From the NCBI RefSeq assembly GCF_042433895.1, contig NZ_JBHLUA010000012.1, forward strand, positions 62,001-126,000: DNA of 64,000 nucleotides. The letters run 5' to 3'. The notes beneath the pieces are model-generated. The model was not told the origin of the DNA, did not search any database, and was given only the letters and a program-made list of their open reading frames with translations. The position numbers and the translations under genes are program-made. Positions 1-8,874 of this stretch are shown piece by piece. Positions within the stretch are counted from its first letter, which is position 1. The number at the start of each line of letters is the position of its first letter. The DNA comes from Mesonia maritima (GTDB taxonomy: Bacteria > Bacteroidota > Bacteroidia > Flavobacteriales > Flavobacteriaceae).

Positions 1-733
1 CGCCGACGGCTAATTTTACAATATCGTTTTCATTCACATCTACTTCCACTTCCATTTCAGCTAAATTAGCAACCCGTAAAATTTCGGTTCCTGCCATTTG
101 TTGCGTTCCTACAACGCGTTCTCCTAATTCTGCGTCTAAACGAGAAATTGTTCCTGTCATTGGCGCATAAATTGTAGTTCTTTGCAAATTATCTTGCGCT
201 TCGGTTACAGAAGCACGTGCACTTTGCACGTTGTAATAAGCCGATTGTTTGGTGGCTTTCGCAACTTCATATTCAGAAACAATCGCATCCCATTCGGCTT
301 TAGAAATTACACCTTTTTCAAATAATTTTTTATTTCGGTTATAGTTTGCTTCGGCTTGTTTTAAACTAGCCTCACTTTGTGTTAATGCCGATTTAATATT
401 TTCTAAACTGGCTTGAGAACGCTGAACGCTAGACTGGTATAAATCGGGATTTATTTTTACTAATAAATCTCCTTTTTCAACTTGCTGGCCTTCTTTTATT
501 GGCAATTCAATAATTTCTCCTGAAACTTCTGAAGATAATTTCACTTCAACTTCAGGTTGAATTTTTCCCGTGGCAGCAACAGTTTCAGTTATATCTAACT
601 TTTCAATTTTTGTGGTTTCAACACTTTTAAAATTTCCTGTTTTACCAAACCAACCGGCTTTTTTTCCTATCACCAAAAGCACCAAAATAACAATGATGAT
701 AACCGCAATAATGATTATTTTTTTTCTTTTCAT
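1..733 (-). CDS. HlyD-family periplasmic adaptor (3' end outside window)
   Basis: This is a membrane-fusion (adaptor) protein of a tripartite efflux pump, bridging an inner-membrane transporter and an outer-membrane channel. Reading the minus strand from the ATG at 731-733 gives an uninterrupted frame to the window edge (about 244 residues). It starts with a lysine-rich N terminus and one membrane anchor (about residues 6-24). A biotinyl-lipoyl-like half follows, then a coiled-coil hairpin rich in Q, A and E, then the second lipoyl half (TIYAPMTGTISRL). It begins 3 bases after the stop of the TolC-like gene, so it is in the same operon. It is a second adaptor, distinct from the one at 2242-3357, and probably serves another transporter encoded beyond the window. 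The family call is firm; the substrate is unknown. Confidence 0.9.
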   Translation of the reverse strand, partial: MKRKKIIIIAVIIIVILVLLVIGKKAGWFGKTGNFKSVETTKIEKLDITETVAATGKIQPEVEVKLSSEVSGEIIELPIKEGQQVEKGDLLVKINPDLYQSSVQRSQASLENIKSALTQSEASLKQAEANYNRNKKLFEKGVISKAEWDAIVSEYEVAKATKQSAYYNVQSARASVTEAQDNLQRTTIYAPMTGTISRLDAELGERVVGTQQMAGTEILRVANLAEMEVEVDVNENDIVKLAVG

Positions 734-736
734 AGC

Positions 737-2182
737 TTAAAGCTTAATATCTTCCGGTTCTATTCCAAAATATAGTTCTAGAACTTTTAATTTAAAAATA
801 TAATCGTATTTACTTCTAATTAATTGACTTTGCGCGTTGGATAATCTAAATTTTGATTGACTGAAATCGAATGCATTCGTTAGACCTACATCATAGCGTT
901 CTTGCGAATAATCATATGCTAATTGTTGTGATTCTACGGCTACTTCTGCGGCTTGATAAGCTTCCGCAGCGCCTTGTGCATCAACATAAGCTTGGTAAAC
1001 ATTCGATTCTAAATCTAAGCGCGCTTGTTCTAATTGATATTCTGCACGTTGCACGTTAATTTCATTTCTTCGTACCGAATTTCTAGTAGAAAATCCGTTT
1101 AAAATAGGAACGTTTAACTGAAGTCCGTAGGAAATACCATCATTCAACCAAAGTTGATCTATAAAAGGTCGAGGCGGCAAAGTTCTAAACCCGGAAGAAA
1201 AATTATCTGAAATTACATCTTGACCAGTTGCAGCAACTTGACCGATTACCTGTGTTGGGTTTTCTTCATCTATTGTAGTGAATTGCTCTACTCTTCGCGA
1301 ACCTGATTCACGTGTATTGTAATTAAAAAATCCGCTGATCGATGGTAAATAATTACTTTTTGCGATTTGCACATCTTTTTCGGCTAATTCTACGTTAGAT
1401 TCTGCGATTTTAATTTCGTAACGTTCGTCTTTCGCATTTTCAATAATTTCTTCTGGAGATTTTTGTAAAATATCACTAATCGGCACATCGTAGGTTTCAT
1501 CTACTATATCGAAATTTTTATAATCGTCTATTAATAACAATTGCGCTAAATTAATTAAAGCGATTCTTACTGAATTTTCAGCTACAATAATTTGTTGGCG
1601 TTCGTCTGCATTGGTCGCTTTTATTTCTAACAAATCTCCGCGAGGAAGCGAACCGGCATCAACTAAATCTTGCGTTCTTTTGTATTGCTCTTGGGTGACT
1701 TGATTTTGTTCTTTTAAAACTTTTACAGTTTCTTTATTTACCAACACATCTAAATACGCATTAGCTACAAAAAGCATAATATCGTCTTCCATTTTTTCTA
1801 AGGAATACATACTCGCTATTCTCGCCATTTTTGCACGTTGGTATTGTCTTAAATTATTTAACCCGTTAAAAATATTCACGCCTAAAGTTACGCCGGCAGA
1901 AAAATTTCGAGTGGTTTGGTTTTGTAAAACTCCCGTAGTTACATTTTGCGTTAATCCCGTATTCCAAGAATTGCTGGCTTGTGCATTAATACTTGGCAAA
2001 TAATTTCCGATCGCGTCGCTTTTATCGATTTCTGAAGCTTCTAAATCTAATTGCGATTGTTTAATGGAAATATTATTATCGAGTGCATATTCTATACATT
2101 CACGCAATGTCCACTTTTTATTTTGTGCGCTGGCAGAAAAGCCGACACAAAGTAAGAGTAAAATTAAAATGCTATTTTTCAT
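737..2182 (-). CDS. TolC-family outer-membrane efflux channel
   Basis: This is the outer-membrane channel of a tripartite exporter. The 481-residue product starts with a signal peptide (cleavage near FSASAQ, residue 20). Two repeated outer-membrane-efflux halves follow, with long amphipathic, Q/A/E-rich helices (for example EYQLEQARLDLESNVYQAYV near residue 385), as expected of the TolC barrel-tunnel fold. The length is normal for the family. It lies between two adaptor genes in one minus-strand operon with an ATPase and two permeases, so it probably exports a hydrophobic compound, peptide or antibiotic. The sequence does not reveal the substrate. Confidence 0.93.
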   Translation of the reverse strand: MKNSILILLLLCVGFSASAQNKKWTLRECIEYALDNNISIKQSQLDLEASEIDKSDAIGNYLPSINAQASNSWNTGLTQNVTTGVLQNQTTRNFSAGVTLGVNIFNGLNNLRQYQRAKMARIASMYSLEKMEDDIMLFVANAYLDVLVNKETVKVLKEQNQVTQEQYKRTQDLVDAGSLPRGDLLEIKATNADERQQIIVAENSVRIALINLAQLLLIDDYKNFDIVDETYDVPISDILQKSPEEIIENAKDERYEIKIAESNVELAEKDVQIAKSNYLPSISGFFNYNTRESGSRRVEQFTTIDEENPTQVIGQVAATGQDVISDNFSSGFRTLPPRPFIDQLWLNDGISYGLQLNVPILNGFSTRNSVRRNEINVQRAEYQLEQARLDLESNVYQAYVDAQGAAEAYQAAEVAVESQQLAYDYSQERYDVGLTNAFDFSQSKFRLSNAQSQLIRSKYDYIFKLKVLELYFGIEPEDIKL

Positions 2183-2241
2183 GACCTGAATTGTTTTAGG
2201 TAAGTCTAGTTTTTTATAATTTGTTACAGTTTCAAGGTGTC

Positions 2242-3357
2242 TTATTGATTAAAATTGCCTGTAGGTTTTACCGGATTCCACACTTTTATTTCATCCTCTT
2301 TTGAAAGCCCGCTTTTTACTTCCACTTGAATTCCGTCGCTAATTCCTAATTCTATATCGCGTCTTTCGAATTCTTGCTCGCCGGTTTTTACTTCAACATA
2401 AGGCTTTTTTGTTTTATCATCGAATTGAACTAATGACTCTTTAATCGCCAACACATCTTCAGCTTTCGCTAAAATAATAGAAGCATTTGCACTTAAACCA
2501 GAACGAATAAATGTGGTGTCTCTATTGGTTAACGTTCCTTCAATTTCAAATTGAATAGCGCCGTTTTCATCGAGTCCTTTTGGAGCGATGTAATCTAAAA
2601 CGGCATCAAATTTTTTATTTTCAATTGCGCCAATTGTAATTTCTAACGGAAGTCCTTCTTTAATTTTACCTACTTCAGATTCGTCTACTTTTCCTTCAAA
2701 AATCATTTTATCTACGTTTGCCAACGTAGCAATAGTAGTTCCTTCATTAAAATTATTCGCTTCAATTACTTGGTTTCCTTCTTTTACGGGAACTTCTAAA
2801 ACCATTCCCGAAATAGTCGATCGAATTTGCGTATTAGCCGCATTATCTAACCCACGAGAAGTTCCTGTTTTTATAATTTCATAGGTTTGTTGCGCTGCAT
2901 TATACGTTTGTTGCGCTTGTTGATAAGCTACTTCTGCTTGATCGAATTCATTTGCTGAAATTACGCCTTTATCGTATAATTCTTTCTGCCGGTTATAGCT
3001 TTTGGTTTGATTGTCTAAAGCGATTTTTGCGGAAGTAATTTGGTTCTTACTGCTCGCCAAATTAGAAACATTTGGTACTACTTTTAGTTGAGCAATTAAG
3101 TCGTTTACTGAAATAGTATCTCCAGCTTTAATGTAAATTTTATCGATAATTCCGGAAATATTAGGTTTAATAAGAATTTCTTCCTTCGGAACAATACTTC
3201 CCGTAGCGACCGTTTCTTTTACAATAGTTTCTGTACTTGGTTTTAAAGTTGTATAAACTACCGGGCTTTCTTGGTTTTTTTGGTATAAATAATATAGCGA
3301 ACCTACAAAAGCAATAGCTATAATTACTAAAACGATAATGGTTAGTGCTCTTTTCAT
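2242..3357 (-). CDS. Efflux adaptor, HlyD/MacA type
   Basis: A 371-residue periplasmic adaptor with one N-terminal membrane segment (residues 5-24). It has a lipoyl half ending near residue 95 (KAGDTISVNDLIAQLK), a short helical hairpin rich in N, Q and Y, the second lipoyl half (TISGMVLEVPVKEGNQV), and beta-barrel and membrane-proximal domains to the C terminus. It sits 19 bases downstream of two FtsX/MacB-type permease genes and upstream of the TolC-like gene, which is the MacA position in a MacAB-TolC pump. Its product would link the ABC permeases to the outer-membrane channel. Confidence 0.93.
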   Translation of the reverse strand: MKRALTIIVLVIIAIAFVGSLYYLYQKNQESPVVYTTLKPSTETIVKETVATGSIVPKEEILIKPNISGIIDKIYIKAGDTISVNDLIAQLKVVPNVSNLASSKNQITSAKIALDNQTKSYNRQKELYDKGVISANEFDQAEVAYQQAQQTYNAAQQTYEIIKTGTSRGLDNAANTQIRSTISGMVLEVPVKEGNQVIEANNFNEGTTIATLANVDKMIFEGKVDESEVGKIKEGLPLEITIGAIENKKFDAVLDYIAPKGLDENGAIQFEIEGTLTNRDTTFIRSGLSANASIILAKAEDVLAIKESLVQFDDKTKKPYVEVKTGEQEFERRDIELGISDGIQVEVKSGLSKEDEIKVWNPVKPTGNFNQ

Positions 3358-3376
3358 TCTTACAATTGGTTTTTAT

Positions 3377-4642
3377 TTATTCGGTACGCAATGCGTCTAC
3401 CGGTTTTATTTTTATGGCATTTTGTGCAGGAATTAAACCTGCTAATAATCCTGAAAAAATTAATATTAATAAAGCTGTAATTACTACGCCTAAATCTACA
3501 CTCGGGTTAATAAACATCATTTCTGAAGTATCGGTATTTTGTAAAAAAGAATTTACCAGCATTAATAATCCTGTTGCCGCAATAATTCCCGTCATTCCTG
3601 AAATAATCGTTAGAAAAATAGATTCTAATAAAATTTGACCTCGAATTGACCAAGGTGTTGCGCCTAGAGCTCTTCTTACTCCAATTTCGTTGGTACGTTC
3701 TTTTACCACGATAAGCATAATATTGCTAATTCCGATAACTCCGGAAAGTAATATTAAAATTCCAACAAAATAAGCCACTGCTTTTAAGGCAATAAATAAT
3801 CCGTTAATTTTATTGAATTCTTCAAATAAATCGAAATTTCCGATCGCTCTAGAATCTTCTGGATGAATGGAATGGCGCGTTTTAATCACTTCAAATATTT
3901 GTGATTTTAAATTGGTAATTGAATGTTGATTGTCTGCCGTAATTGCCATCCAACCTACTAAATCACCACGATTAAATGCTTGAGAAAAAGCGGTAAAAGG
4001 CACATAAATTTCTTTCTGCGCTTCTTCAGGATTTCCGCCACCATTTCCCTTTTTCTTATAGGTTCCGATTACTTGAAAATTTACACCGCTAATTTTTATG
4101 TAACTTCCTAAAACTTCTTCGCCATTATCGTACATCGTAGATTTCACCGCTTCACCAATTACAGCTACTTTTCTTTTCTCATCTACATCATTATAATTCA
4201 AAAACCTTCCCGAAGTAATATCCATCGGTTGTTGATTGATTATTTCAGGATAATCACCATACACATTAAACGCTCCAGATTTTAAACCGCGCACCACGTT
4301 ATTGCTTCCACCGAAACCGCCTAACTGGTTTCGTGGTGAAACATATTTTAATCCACCAACGTTATCTTTTATGGCCGTAACATCGCCTGTTTTAAAGTTA
4401 TAGCGTCTTCCTTTTGGCAAACCTTTATACGGCTTTGAAGGCGTTTGCGCCCACATAAACATCGAGTTGGTCGCCATTCCGCCAAAACCTTGTTTTACCC
4501 CATTTTCTAAACCTCTTCCGGCAGCTAGTAAAATAACCAAAATGAAAATTCCCCAAAACACCCCAAAAGCCGTGAGTATAGTTCTAAACCAGTTAGAACT
4601 TAGGGATTCTATTATTTCATTCCATTTATCTCTACTAAACAT
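3377..4642 (-). CDS. ABC transporter permease, FtsX/MacB type (second copy)
   Basis: A 421-residue inner-membrane permease: one N-terminal membrane helix (about 17-41), a large periplasmic MacB-core domain (about 42-280), and three C-terminal membrane helices. The family signature before the last helices is clear (NIMLIVVKERTNEIGVRRAL, near 308-327). The C terminus ends IKPVDALRTE, as is usual. Its ATG lies 1 base from the stop of the preceding permease gene, which is a close paralogue. The two probably form a heterodimeric permease driven by the ATPase at 5884-6585. Confidence 0.95.
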   Translation of the reverse strand: MFSRDKWNEIIESLSSNWFRTILTAFGVFWGIFILVILLAAGRGLENGVKQGFGGMATNSMFMWAQTPSKPYKGLPKGRRYNFKTGDVTAIKDNVGGLKYVSPRNQLGGFGGSNNVVRGLKSGAFNVYGDYPEIINQQPMDITSGRFLNYNDVDEKRKVAVIGEAVKSTMYDNGEEVLGSYIKISGVNFQVIGTYKKKGNGGGNPEEAQKEIYVPFTAFSQAFNRGDLVGWMAITADNQHSITNLKSQIFEVIKTRHSIHPEDSRAIGNFDLFEEFNKINGLFIALKAVAYFVGILILLSGVIGISNIMLIVVKERTNEIGVRRALGATPWSIRGQILLESIFLTIISGMTGIIAATGLLMLVNSFLQNTDTSEMMFINPSVDLGVVITALLILIFSGLLAGLIPAQNAIKIKPVDALRTE

Positions 4643-4643
4643 T

Positions 4644-5891
4644 TTATTCGTCTCTTAAAGCTACAATTGGTTTTATACGCGCTGCACGCCACGCAGGAAA
4701 AAATCCGGCGATGGCACCTGCAATTATTAATATAATTACCGTAGAAATAGCTACGTTAAAATTTACCGTAGGATTTCTTAAAAATTCTGTTTGCACCATT
4801 GGGCCTACAAATTCTAATAAAATTAAACCACCTAACAATCCTAAAAAACCTGCGATGGTGGTTACAAAAATTGATTCGTGTAAAACCATAGCAATAATTG
4901 AAAGCGGTTGAGCGCCTAAAGCTTTTCGGATTCCTATTTCTTTGGTTCTTTCTTTTACGATAATGAGCATAATATTACTCACTCCTATGACGCCAGCTAA
5001 AATTGTTGCAATTCCCACGCCCCAGAAAAAAAATTTAATCATTTTCATCATGTCATAAATTCTTTTTGCATTTTCTAACGAATTATTTATGAAAATCGCA
5101 CTTTCATCATTAGGGGCGATGGTATGCGCTTCTTTTAATTGAGCTTCTAGATTTTGGGTAAAATTATTGGAAATGGCTAAAGCTTCAGAAAAATTATCTT
5201 GCTTTGGAAGTGTAAAAGCTAAACCTTGAATATTATTTCCGCCGTTAAAAACGCGTTGCGCTGTTGAAAGCGGCATAAAAACGCGCGCTTCTTCTCGCTC
5301 ACCACCGGGATCTGAATACACGCCAACAACTTTAAAATTGATACCCGCGATTTCGATGAGTTTTCCCAAAGGGGTTCTATCATTTTTAAATAAATCTGCA
5401 GCTACTTTTTTACCAATAACTACAACTTTTTCATAATTCTTATGATCGCCATAGTTTAAGTAGCGGCCTTTTACCATTGCTTCGCCTTCCAAAAATTGAT
5501 AATCGGGTAAAACGCCTTCTATTCGATAACTACCAGATTCTTTCTTATAATTTACTAAGCTTCCCCAAATTCTATATAAAGCTGATCTGTATTCTAAATC
5601 TTTAGCGTATTTTTTTTCAGTAAACTCATAATCTTCATTTTTTAGCTGAATTCTTCTCCCGGGGTTTAAGCCTTTATAACCTACTGATGTTCTACCGGTC
5701 CACACTGAAATTCGGTTTGCGGCATCATTTTGAAATTGATTTTCAATCCCGTTTTGCATTCCTTCGCCAACGCCTAACAGAATTACTAAAATAAAAATAC
5801 CCGAAGCGACAGAAATTCCCGTAAGAACGGTTCTCAATAAATTTTTCCGAATGGTTTCGAATATTTCTTCCCAGCGTTCTAAACTAAACAT
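4644..5891 (-). CDS. ABC transporter permease, FtsX/MacB type (first copy)
   Basis: A 415-residue permease with the same plan as its downstream neighbour: N-terminal helix (about 17-40), periplasmic core domain, and three C-terminal helices. The signature (NIMLIIVKERTKEIGIRKAL) lies near residues 302-321 and the end is IKPIVALRDE. Its start overlaps the last 8 bases of the ATPase gene, which suggests translational coupling. Having two different permeases with one ATPase points to a heteromeric mechanotransmission-type pump rather than MacB itself, in which ATPase and permease are fused. Confidence 0.95.
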   Translation of the reverse strand: MFSLERWEEIFETIRKNLLRTVLTGISVASGIFILVILLGVGEGMQNGIENQFQNDAANRISVWTGRTSVGYKGLNPGRRIQLKNEDYEFTEKKYAKDLEYRSALYRIWGSLVNYKKESGSYRIEGVLPDYQFLEGEAMVKGRYLNYGDHKNYEKVVVIGKKVAADLFKNDRTPLGKLIEIAGINFKVVGVYSDPGGEREEARVFMPLSTAQRVFNGGNNIQGLAFTLPKQDNFSEALAISNNFTQNLEAQLKEAHTIAPNDESAIFINNSLENAKRIYDMMKMIKFFFWGVGIATILAGVIGVSNIMLIIVKERTKEIGIRKALGAQPLSIIAMVLHESIFVTTIAGFLGLLGGLILLEFVGPMVQTEFLRNPTVNFNVAISTVIILIIAGAIAGFFPAWRAARIKPIVALRDE

Positions 5892-6585
5892 TTGCTTTTG
5901 CTCTAACTTGATTTACAAAAGAATCGTCTATAATAACGCCATCTTTCAGATTAACGATTCGCTTGGTCATATGTGCGATATCTTCTTCGTGCGTGACTAC
6001 CAAAATGGTTTTGCCTTCATCGTTTATTTCCTGAATTAAATCCATCACTTCGTAAGAAGTTTTGGTATCGAGCGCTCCGGTTGGTTCATCGGCCAGTAAA
6101 ACTTTAGGATCACTTGCCAGCGCACGAGCAATTGCTACTCGTTGTTTTTGACCTCCGGAAAGTTCATTTGGTAAATGACTTGCCCAATTTGCCAAGCCTA
6201 CTTTTTCGAGATAAGCCATTGATTTTTCGATGCGTTCTTTTCGTTTTATTCCTTGATAATATAACGGCATCGCAACATTATCTACAGCAGATTTGTATCC
6301 GATAAGATTGAATGATTGAAAAATAAACCCAAGGAATTTATTGCGGTAACGCGCGGCAATTTTTTCGTTTAAATTTTTAATAGGAACATTATCGAGCGTA
6401 TATGAACCAGCATCGGCTTCGTCGAGCATTCCTAAAATATTAAGTAAAGTAGATTTTCCTGAACCCGAAGAACCCATAATTGAAACTAACTCGCCTTCTT
6501 TTACGCTAAAATTAATTCCTTTTAATACGTGAAGTTCGGTAGCGCCAGTGCGATAAGATTTGTGCAAATCTTTTATTTCGATCAT
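5884..6585 (-). CDS. ABC transporter ATP-binding protein (MacB/LolD type)
   Basis: The 233-residue nucleotide-binding subunit that powers the two permeases downstream. Visible motifs are Walker A (GSSGSGKST, about residues 38-46), Q-loop (FIFQSFNL), ABC signature (ELSGGQKQR, near 143), Walker B (VLLADEPTGALD) and H-loop (VVTHEED). The length and motifs match the LolD/MacB subfamily. It is the first gene of the efflux operon (ATPase, permease, permease, adaptor, channel, adaptor). The 97 bases upstream contain no clear -7 box; a partial inverted repeat (AACAG/CTGT) lies about 40-55 bases before the start and could be an operator. Confidence 0.96.
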   Translation of the reverse strand: MIEIKDLHKSYRTGATELHVLKGINFSVKEGELVSIMGSSGSGKSTLLNILGMLDEADAGSYTLDNVPIKNLNEKIAARYRNKFLGFIFQSFNLIGYKSAVDNVAMPLYYQGIKRKERIEKSMAYLEKVGLANWASHLPNELSGGQKQRVAIARALASDPKVLLADEPTGALDTKTSYEVMDLIQEINDEGKTILVVTHEEDIAHMTKRIVNLKDGVIIDDSFVNQVRAKANV

Positions 6586-6682
6586 ATCTTTCGAGTTTAT
6601 TTCAGAAAAAGGCTAGTTGGTTTACAGATATGACTGTTAAAAAAGCGTTTTGTTACAAAAGAAAATGAAGAAAATAAAAAGT

Positions 6683-6901
6683 TTACTTGAATTCTCTTCT
6701 TAACACTCTATAAATTAAAAATGCTATACCGCCAATAAGAATGTAGGGCCAAATCATTAAGTAAACAATTCCATCATTAATTGCAGCTGCCGCTCCGCCA
6801 TCGGCTTCACTTTCTAAAACAGCTCGACACATTGCGCATTGTGCTTGCAATTCTGCACTAACAATTATAAAAAGTATAAGTATAAAGGCTTTTTTAATCA
6901 T
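6683..6901 (-). CDS. Small membrane protein with periplasmic CxxC
   Basis: A 72-residue protein of unknown function. It has a signal peptide (cleavage likely after SAELQA, residue 20). The mature N terminus begins QCAMC, placing Cys22 and Cys25 just outside the membrane. A short G/A-rich stretch and one membrane helix (about 46-66) follow, with a basic tail. It follows the DUF420 gene by 6 bases and closes a unit that includes SCO, so a redox or copper-handling role in cytochrome oxidase assembly is plausible. That is inferred from context and the CxxC motif only. Confidence 0.8.
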   Translation of the reverse strand: MIKKAFILILFIIVSAELQAQCAMCRAVLESEADGGAAAAINDGIVYLMIWPYILIGGIAFLIYRVLRREFK

Positions 6902-6907
6902 GATTTT

Positions 6908-7444
6908 TTAATAGTAAGGAAGCATAAATAAATAAACTAAAACTCCTGTAATAGCGACATACATCCATATAGGAAATGTCCACCGTGCAATTTTTTTGTG
7001 TTTTAAATATTCGCCCGTTAATCCACGATACATTGTGAATAGAACTAACGGAATTATAATTGCGGAAAGCACAATATGCGATATTAAAATAAAGAAATAA
7101 ACCGGACGCATAAAACCTTCACCTCCATAAGGCACAGGATCGTTACTAATTTTTGAAATTACATAACTAATTAAAAAAACTGCCGATAAACCAAAAGCGG
7201 TTATCATTACATTTCGGTGCATAATTTTATCTCCCGACTTAATTAAGAAATAACCGGACAATAATAAAACAGCTGTTGAAGCATTTAAAACGGCATGAAA
7301 TAAGGGAAGCGTTCCTAATTCTAAGCCTAAAAAATTATAACGTTCCGGCAAATTCATCAGAATTAAAACTATTATGGGAACTAAAATGGAGAGTGCAATT
7401 ATTATAGGAACTGCAATTCTATCGTTTTTTACAGTTGTTTTCAT
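6908..7444 (-). CDS. DUF420 membrane protein
   Basis: A 178-residue polytopic membrane protein of the DUF420 family, with five predicted helices. It has histidines in membrane-proximal positions (LFHAVLNA, MHRNVMI, ISHIVLS and LKHKKIARWTFPIWMYVAIT), as is typical of the family. DUF420 genes usually neighbour SCO and haem-copper oxidase genes and are thought to help oxidase assembly; the exact reaction is not established. The ATG overlaps the SCO stop by 4 bases, so the two are probably translationally coupled. Confidence 0.9.
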   Translation of the reverse strand: MKTTVKNDRIAVPIIIALSILVPIIVLILMNLPERYNFLGLELGTLPLFHAVLNASTAVLLLSGYFLIKSGDKIMHRNVMITAFGLSAVFLISYVISKISNDPVPYGGEGFMRPVYFFILISHIVLSAIIIPLVLFTMYRGLTGEYLKHKKIARWTFPIWMYVAITGVLVYLFMLPYY

Positions 7445-8142
7445 TTTAATAATTTTTTAATGTCTTCTTTTAGCATCTTTAAATCGTCATCTTCTAAACC
7501 ATTATAGAATATAATTGGATTACCGAATTGATCTTTTCTTGAGCGAATAAAACCTTCTTGATCTACTAATGCAAAATATCCTGAATGCTGAAAATTACCT
7601 TCAACTTTTAGGTTACTGGCTACATAAAAGTTAAATCCGTTATTAGCAAGTTCAAAAATCTCATCTTGATTACCAGTTAATAAATGCCAATGAGGATTGG
7701 TAATATTATATTTTTCAGCGTATTCTTTTAAAATTTCTGGCGTATCGTAACTTGGGTTAATACTAAAAGAAGCGATCCCGAAGTTTGTATTTCCTTTAAA
7801 TACTTGCTGAATATCGCTCATATTTTCATTCATTTTTGGGCAAATTGTAGGACAAGTCGTGAAGAAAAATTCAGCTACATAGACTCTTCCTTTATAGCTC
7901 TCGTTTGTAATAGTATCGTTATGCTGATCTACAAATTTAAAGGAAGGGACTTTTTTAGGCTCTCCATTTATAATAATATAAGAAAGTTCATCTTCAGTAT
8001 TTAGTGTAGTTTCTTTTTCACTTAGACGATCATTCTCAACTACATCATTATTCGCAAAGCGTTCAACTATTTTAGGTATAACAATAATTCCGAAAACGAG
8101 AATTATAATTCCAAGACCTATGTAAGAATATTTGCGTTTCAT
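7441..8142 (-). CDS. SCO1/SenC-family copper chaperone
   Basis: A 233-residue membrane-anchored thioredoxin-fold protein that delivers copper to the CuA site of cytochrome oxidase subunit II. It has one N-terminal helix (about 7-24). The copper-binding CxxxC is Cys97 and Cys101 (FTTCPTICPKM) and the distal ligand is His186 (FQHSGYF). All three ligands are present, so it should be functional. It overlaps the upstream SCO-like gene and the downstream DUF420 gene by 4 bases each. The CuA subunit it would serve is ctaC at 28349-29425. Confidence 0.95.
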   Translation of the reverse strand: MKRKYSYIGLGIIILVFGIIVIPKIVERFANNDVVENDRLSEKETTLNTEDELSYIIINGEPKKVPSFKFVDQHNDTITNESYKGRVYVAEFFFTTCPTICPKMNENMSDIQQVFKGNTNFGIASFSINPSYDTPEILKEYAEKYNITNPHWHLLTGNQDEIFELANNGFNFYVASNLKVEGNFQHSGYFALVDQEGFIRSRKDQFGNPIIFYNGLEDDDLKMLKEDIKKLLK

Positions 8143-8795
8143 TTTTGTGAAGCGTTTGTGCGATTATATTTTTTAAGTGCTAAGCGATATTCCGCTAAAA
8201 TAACTTTTACATCATCGGTCATTTTATTGGTTAAATTCGCAATTGAGCGTGTATCGTAACCATAAACCGCTTTGTTATCTTCTGATTGTTCTGCCGGTCT
8301 GCCTCTTAAATTTCGATCTTTATCAATGATAAAAACGTAGGGTGAAGAAAAATCGTTGTCTAATTTATATGAAGATTTTAAAGAATTAAAAACACGTTGA
8401 ATATCGGCTTTAGTTCCGAAGGCAAAATTCCATTTTTTAGTATCAATCGTAGTAGATATTTCTTCTAGTAAAGCTCGGGCTTGCAGTTGCGTTCCATTTT
8501 CTGCTAACACTACAAATTGAAGGTCTTGGAACTCAAAATTTTTATCGTAAATCTTTTCATTTAAGTTGAAAGCGTTTCCTTCCATTTTTTCAACATTACT
8601 GCCGTAAAAAGAAAGAATAGTAATTTTGTGTCTTAATTGAACAGGTTTACCATCCAAAGTCGTAAAATTATTTAAATCGGCAATATTTCTAGTTAAAACC
8701 GGAAGTTTCGCAAAATTATTTACGCCGGAGGAAAAGAAAAGATAAGCTACCATTGGAAGCGCAAATAGCACAGTAAGCACAAAAAACTTTTTCAT
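8139..8795 (-). CDS. SCO/thioredoxin-like membrane protein without CxxxC
   Basis: A 218-residue protein from the ATG at 8793-8795, with an N-terminal membrane anchor (first 20 residues, KKFFVLTVLFALPMVAYLF) and a periplasmic domain. The fold looks SCO/peroxiredoxin-like: an opening strand (HKITILSFYGSN) sits where a catalytic motif would be, and a later strand is PYVFIIDKDRNLRGR. No cysteine is present, so it cannot bind copper or do thiol chemistry like SCO. The frame is open back to a TTG at 8825, but a good -7 box (8823-8830) overlaps that codon, so the ATG is the real start. It is coupled to SCO by a 4-base overlap; its role is unknown. Confidence 0.75.
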   Translation of the reverse strand: MKKFFVLTVLFALPMVAYLFFSSGVNNFAKLPVLTRNIADLNNFTTLDGKPVQLRHKITILSFYGSNVEKMEGNAFNLNEKIYDKNFEFQDLQFVVLAENGTQLQARALLEEISTTIDTKKWNFAFGTKADIQRVFNSLKSSYKLDNDFSSPYVFIIDKDRNLRGRPAEQSEDNKAVYGYDTRSIANLTNKMTDDVKVILAEYRLALKKYNRTNASQK

Positions 8796-8822
8796 AATGT
8801 CGGCGTTTCTTCTTACGCTGTG

Positions 8823-8830
8823 CAAAAATA
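8823..8830 (-). promoter_or_regulatory. -7 box of the SCO operon
   Basis: TATTTTTG on the minus strand fits the Bacteroidota -7 consensus TAnnTTTG and lies 27 bases before the ATG at 8795. It directly follows the terminator of the oxidase subunit unit (8832-8859), separating the two transcription units. It also overlaps the alternative TTG start at 8825, excluding that start. Confidence 0.6.
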
Positions 8831-8831
8831 A

Positions 8832-8859
8832 AAAAGACGATTTTAATAAATCGTCTTTT
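8832..8859 (-). terminator. Terminator of cyoE-subunit III-III-IV unit
   Basis: A perfect inverted repeat, AAAAGACGATTT and AAATCGTCTTTT, with a 4-base loop. On the minus strand the 3' arm runs into T-rich sequence, giving an intrinsic terminator 15 bases after the subunit IV stop. Confidence 0.85.
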
Positions 8860-8874
8860 CAAATGTTTTAACTT

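Noticed and set aside
8139..8825. Longer SCO-like protein from a TTG start at 8825
   Set aside because: The TTG lies inside the predicted -7 box and upstream of the likely transcription start; the ATG at 8795 is better.
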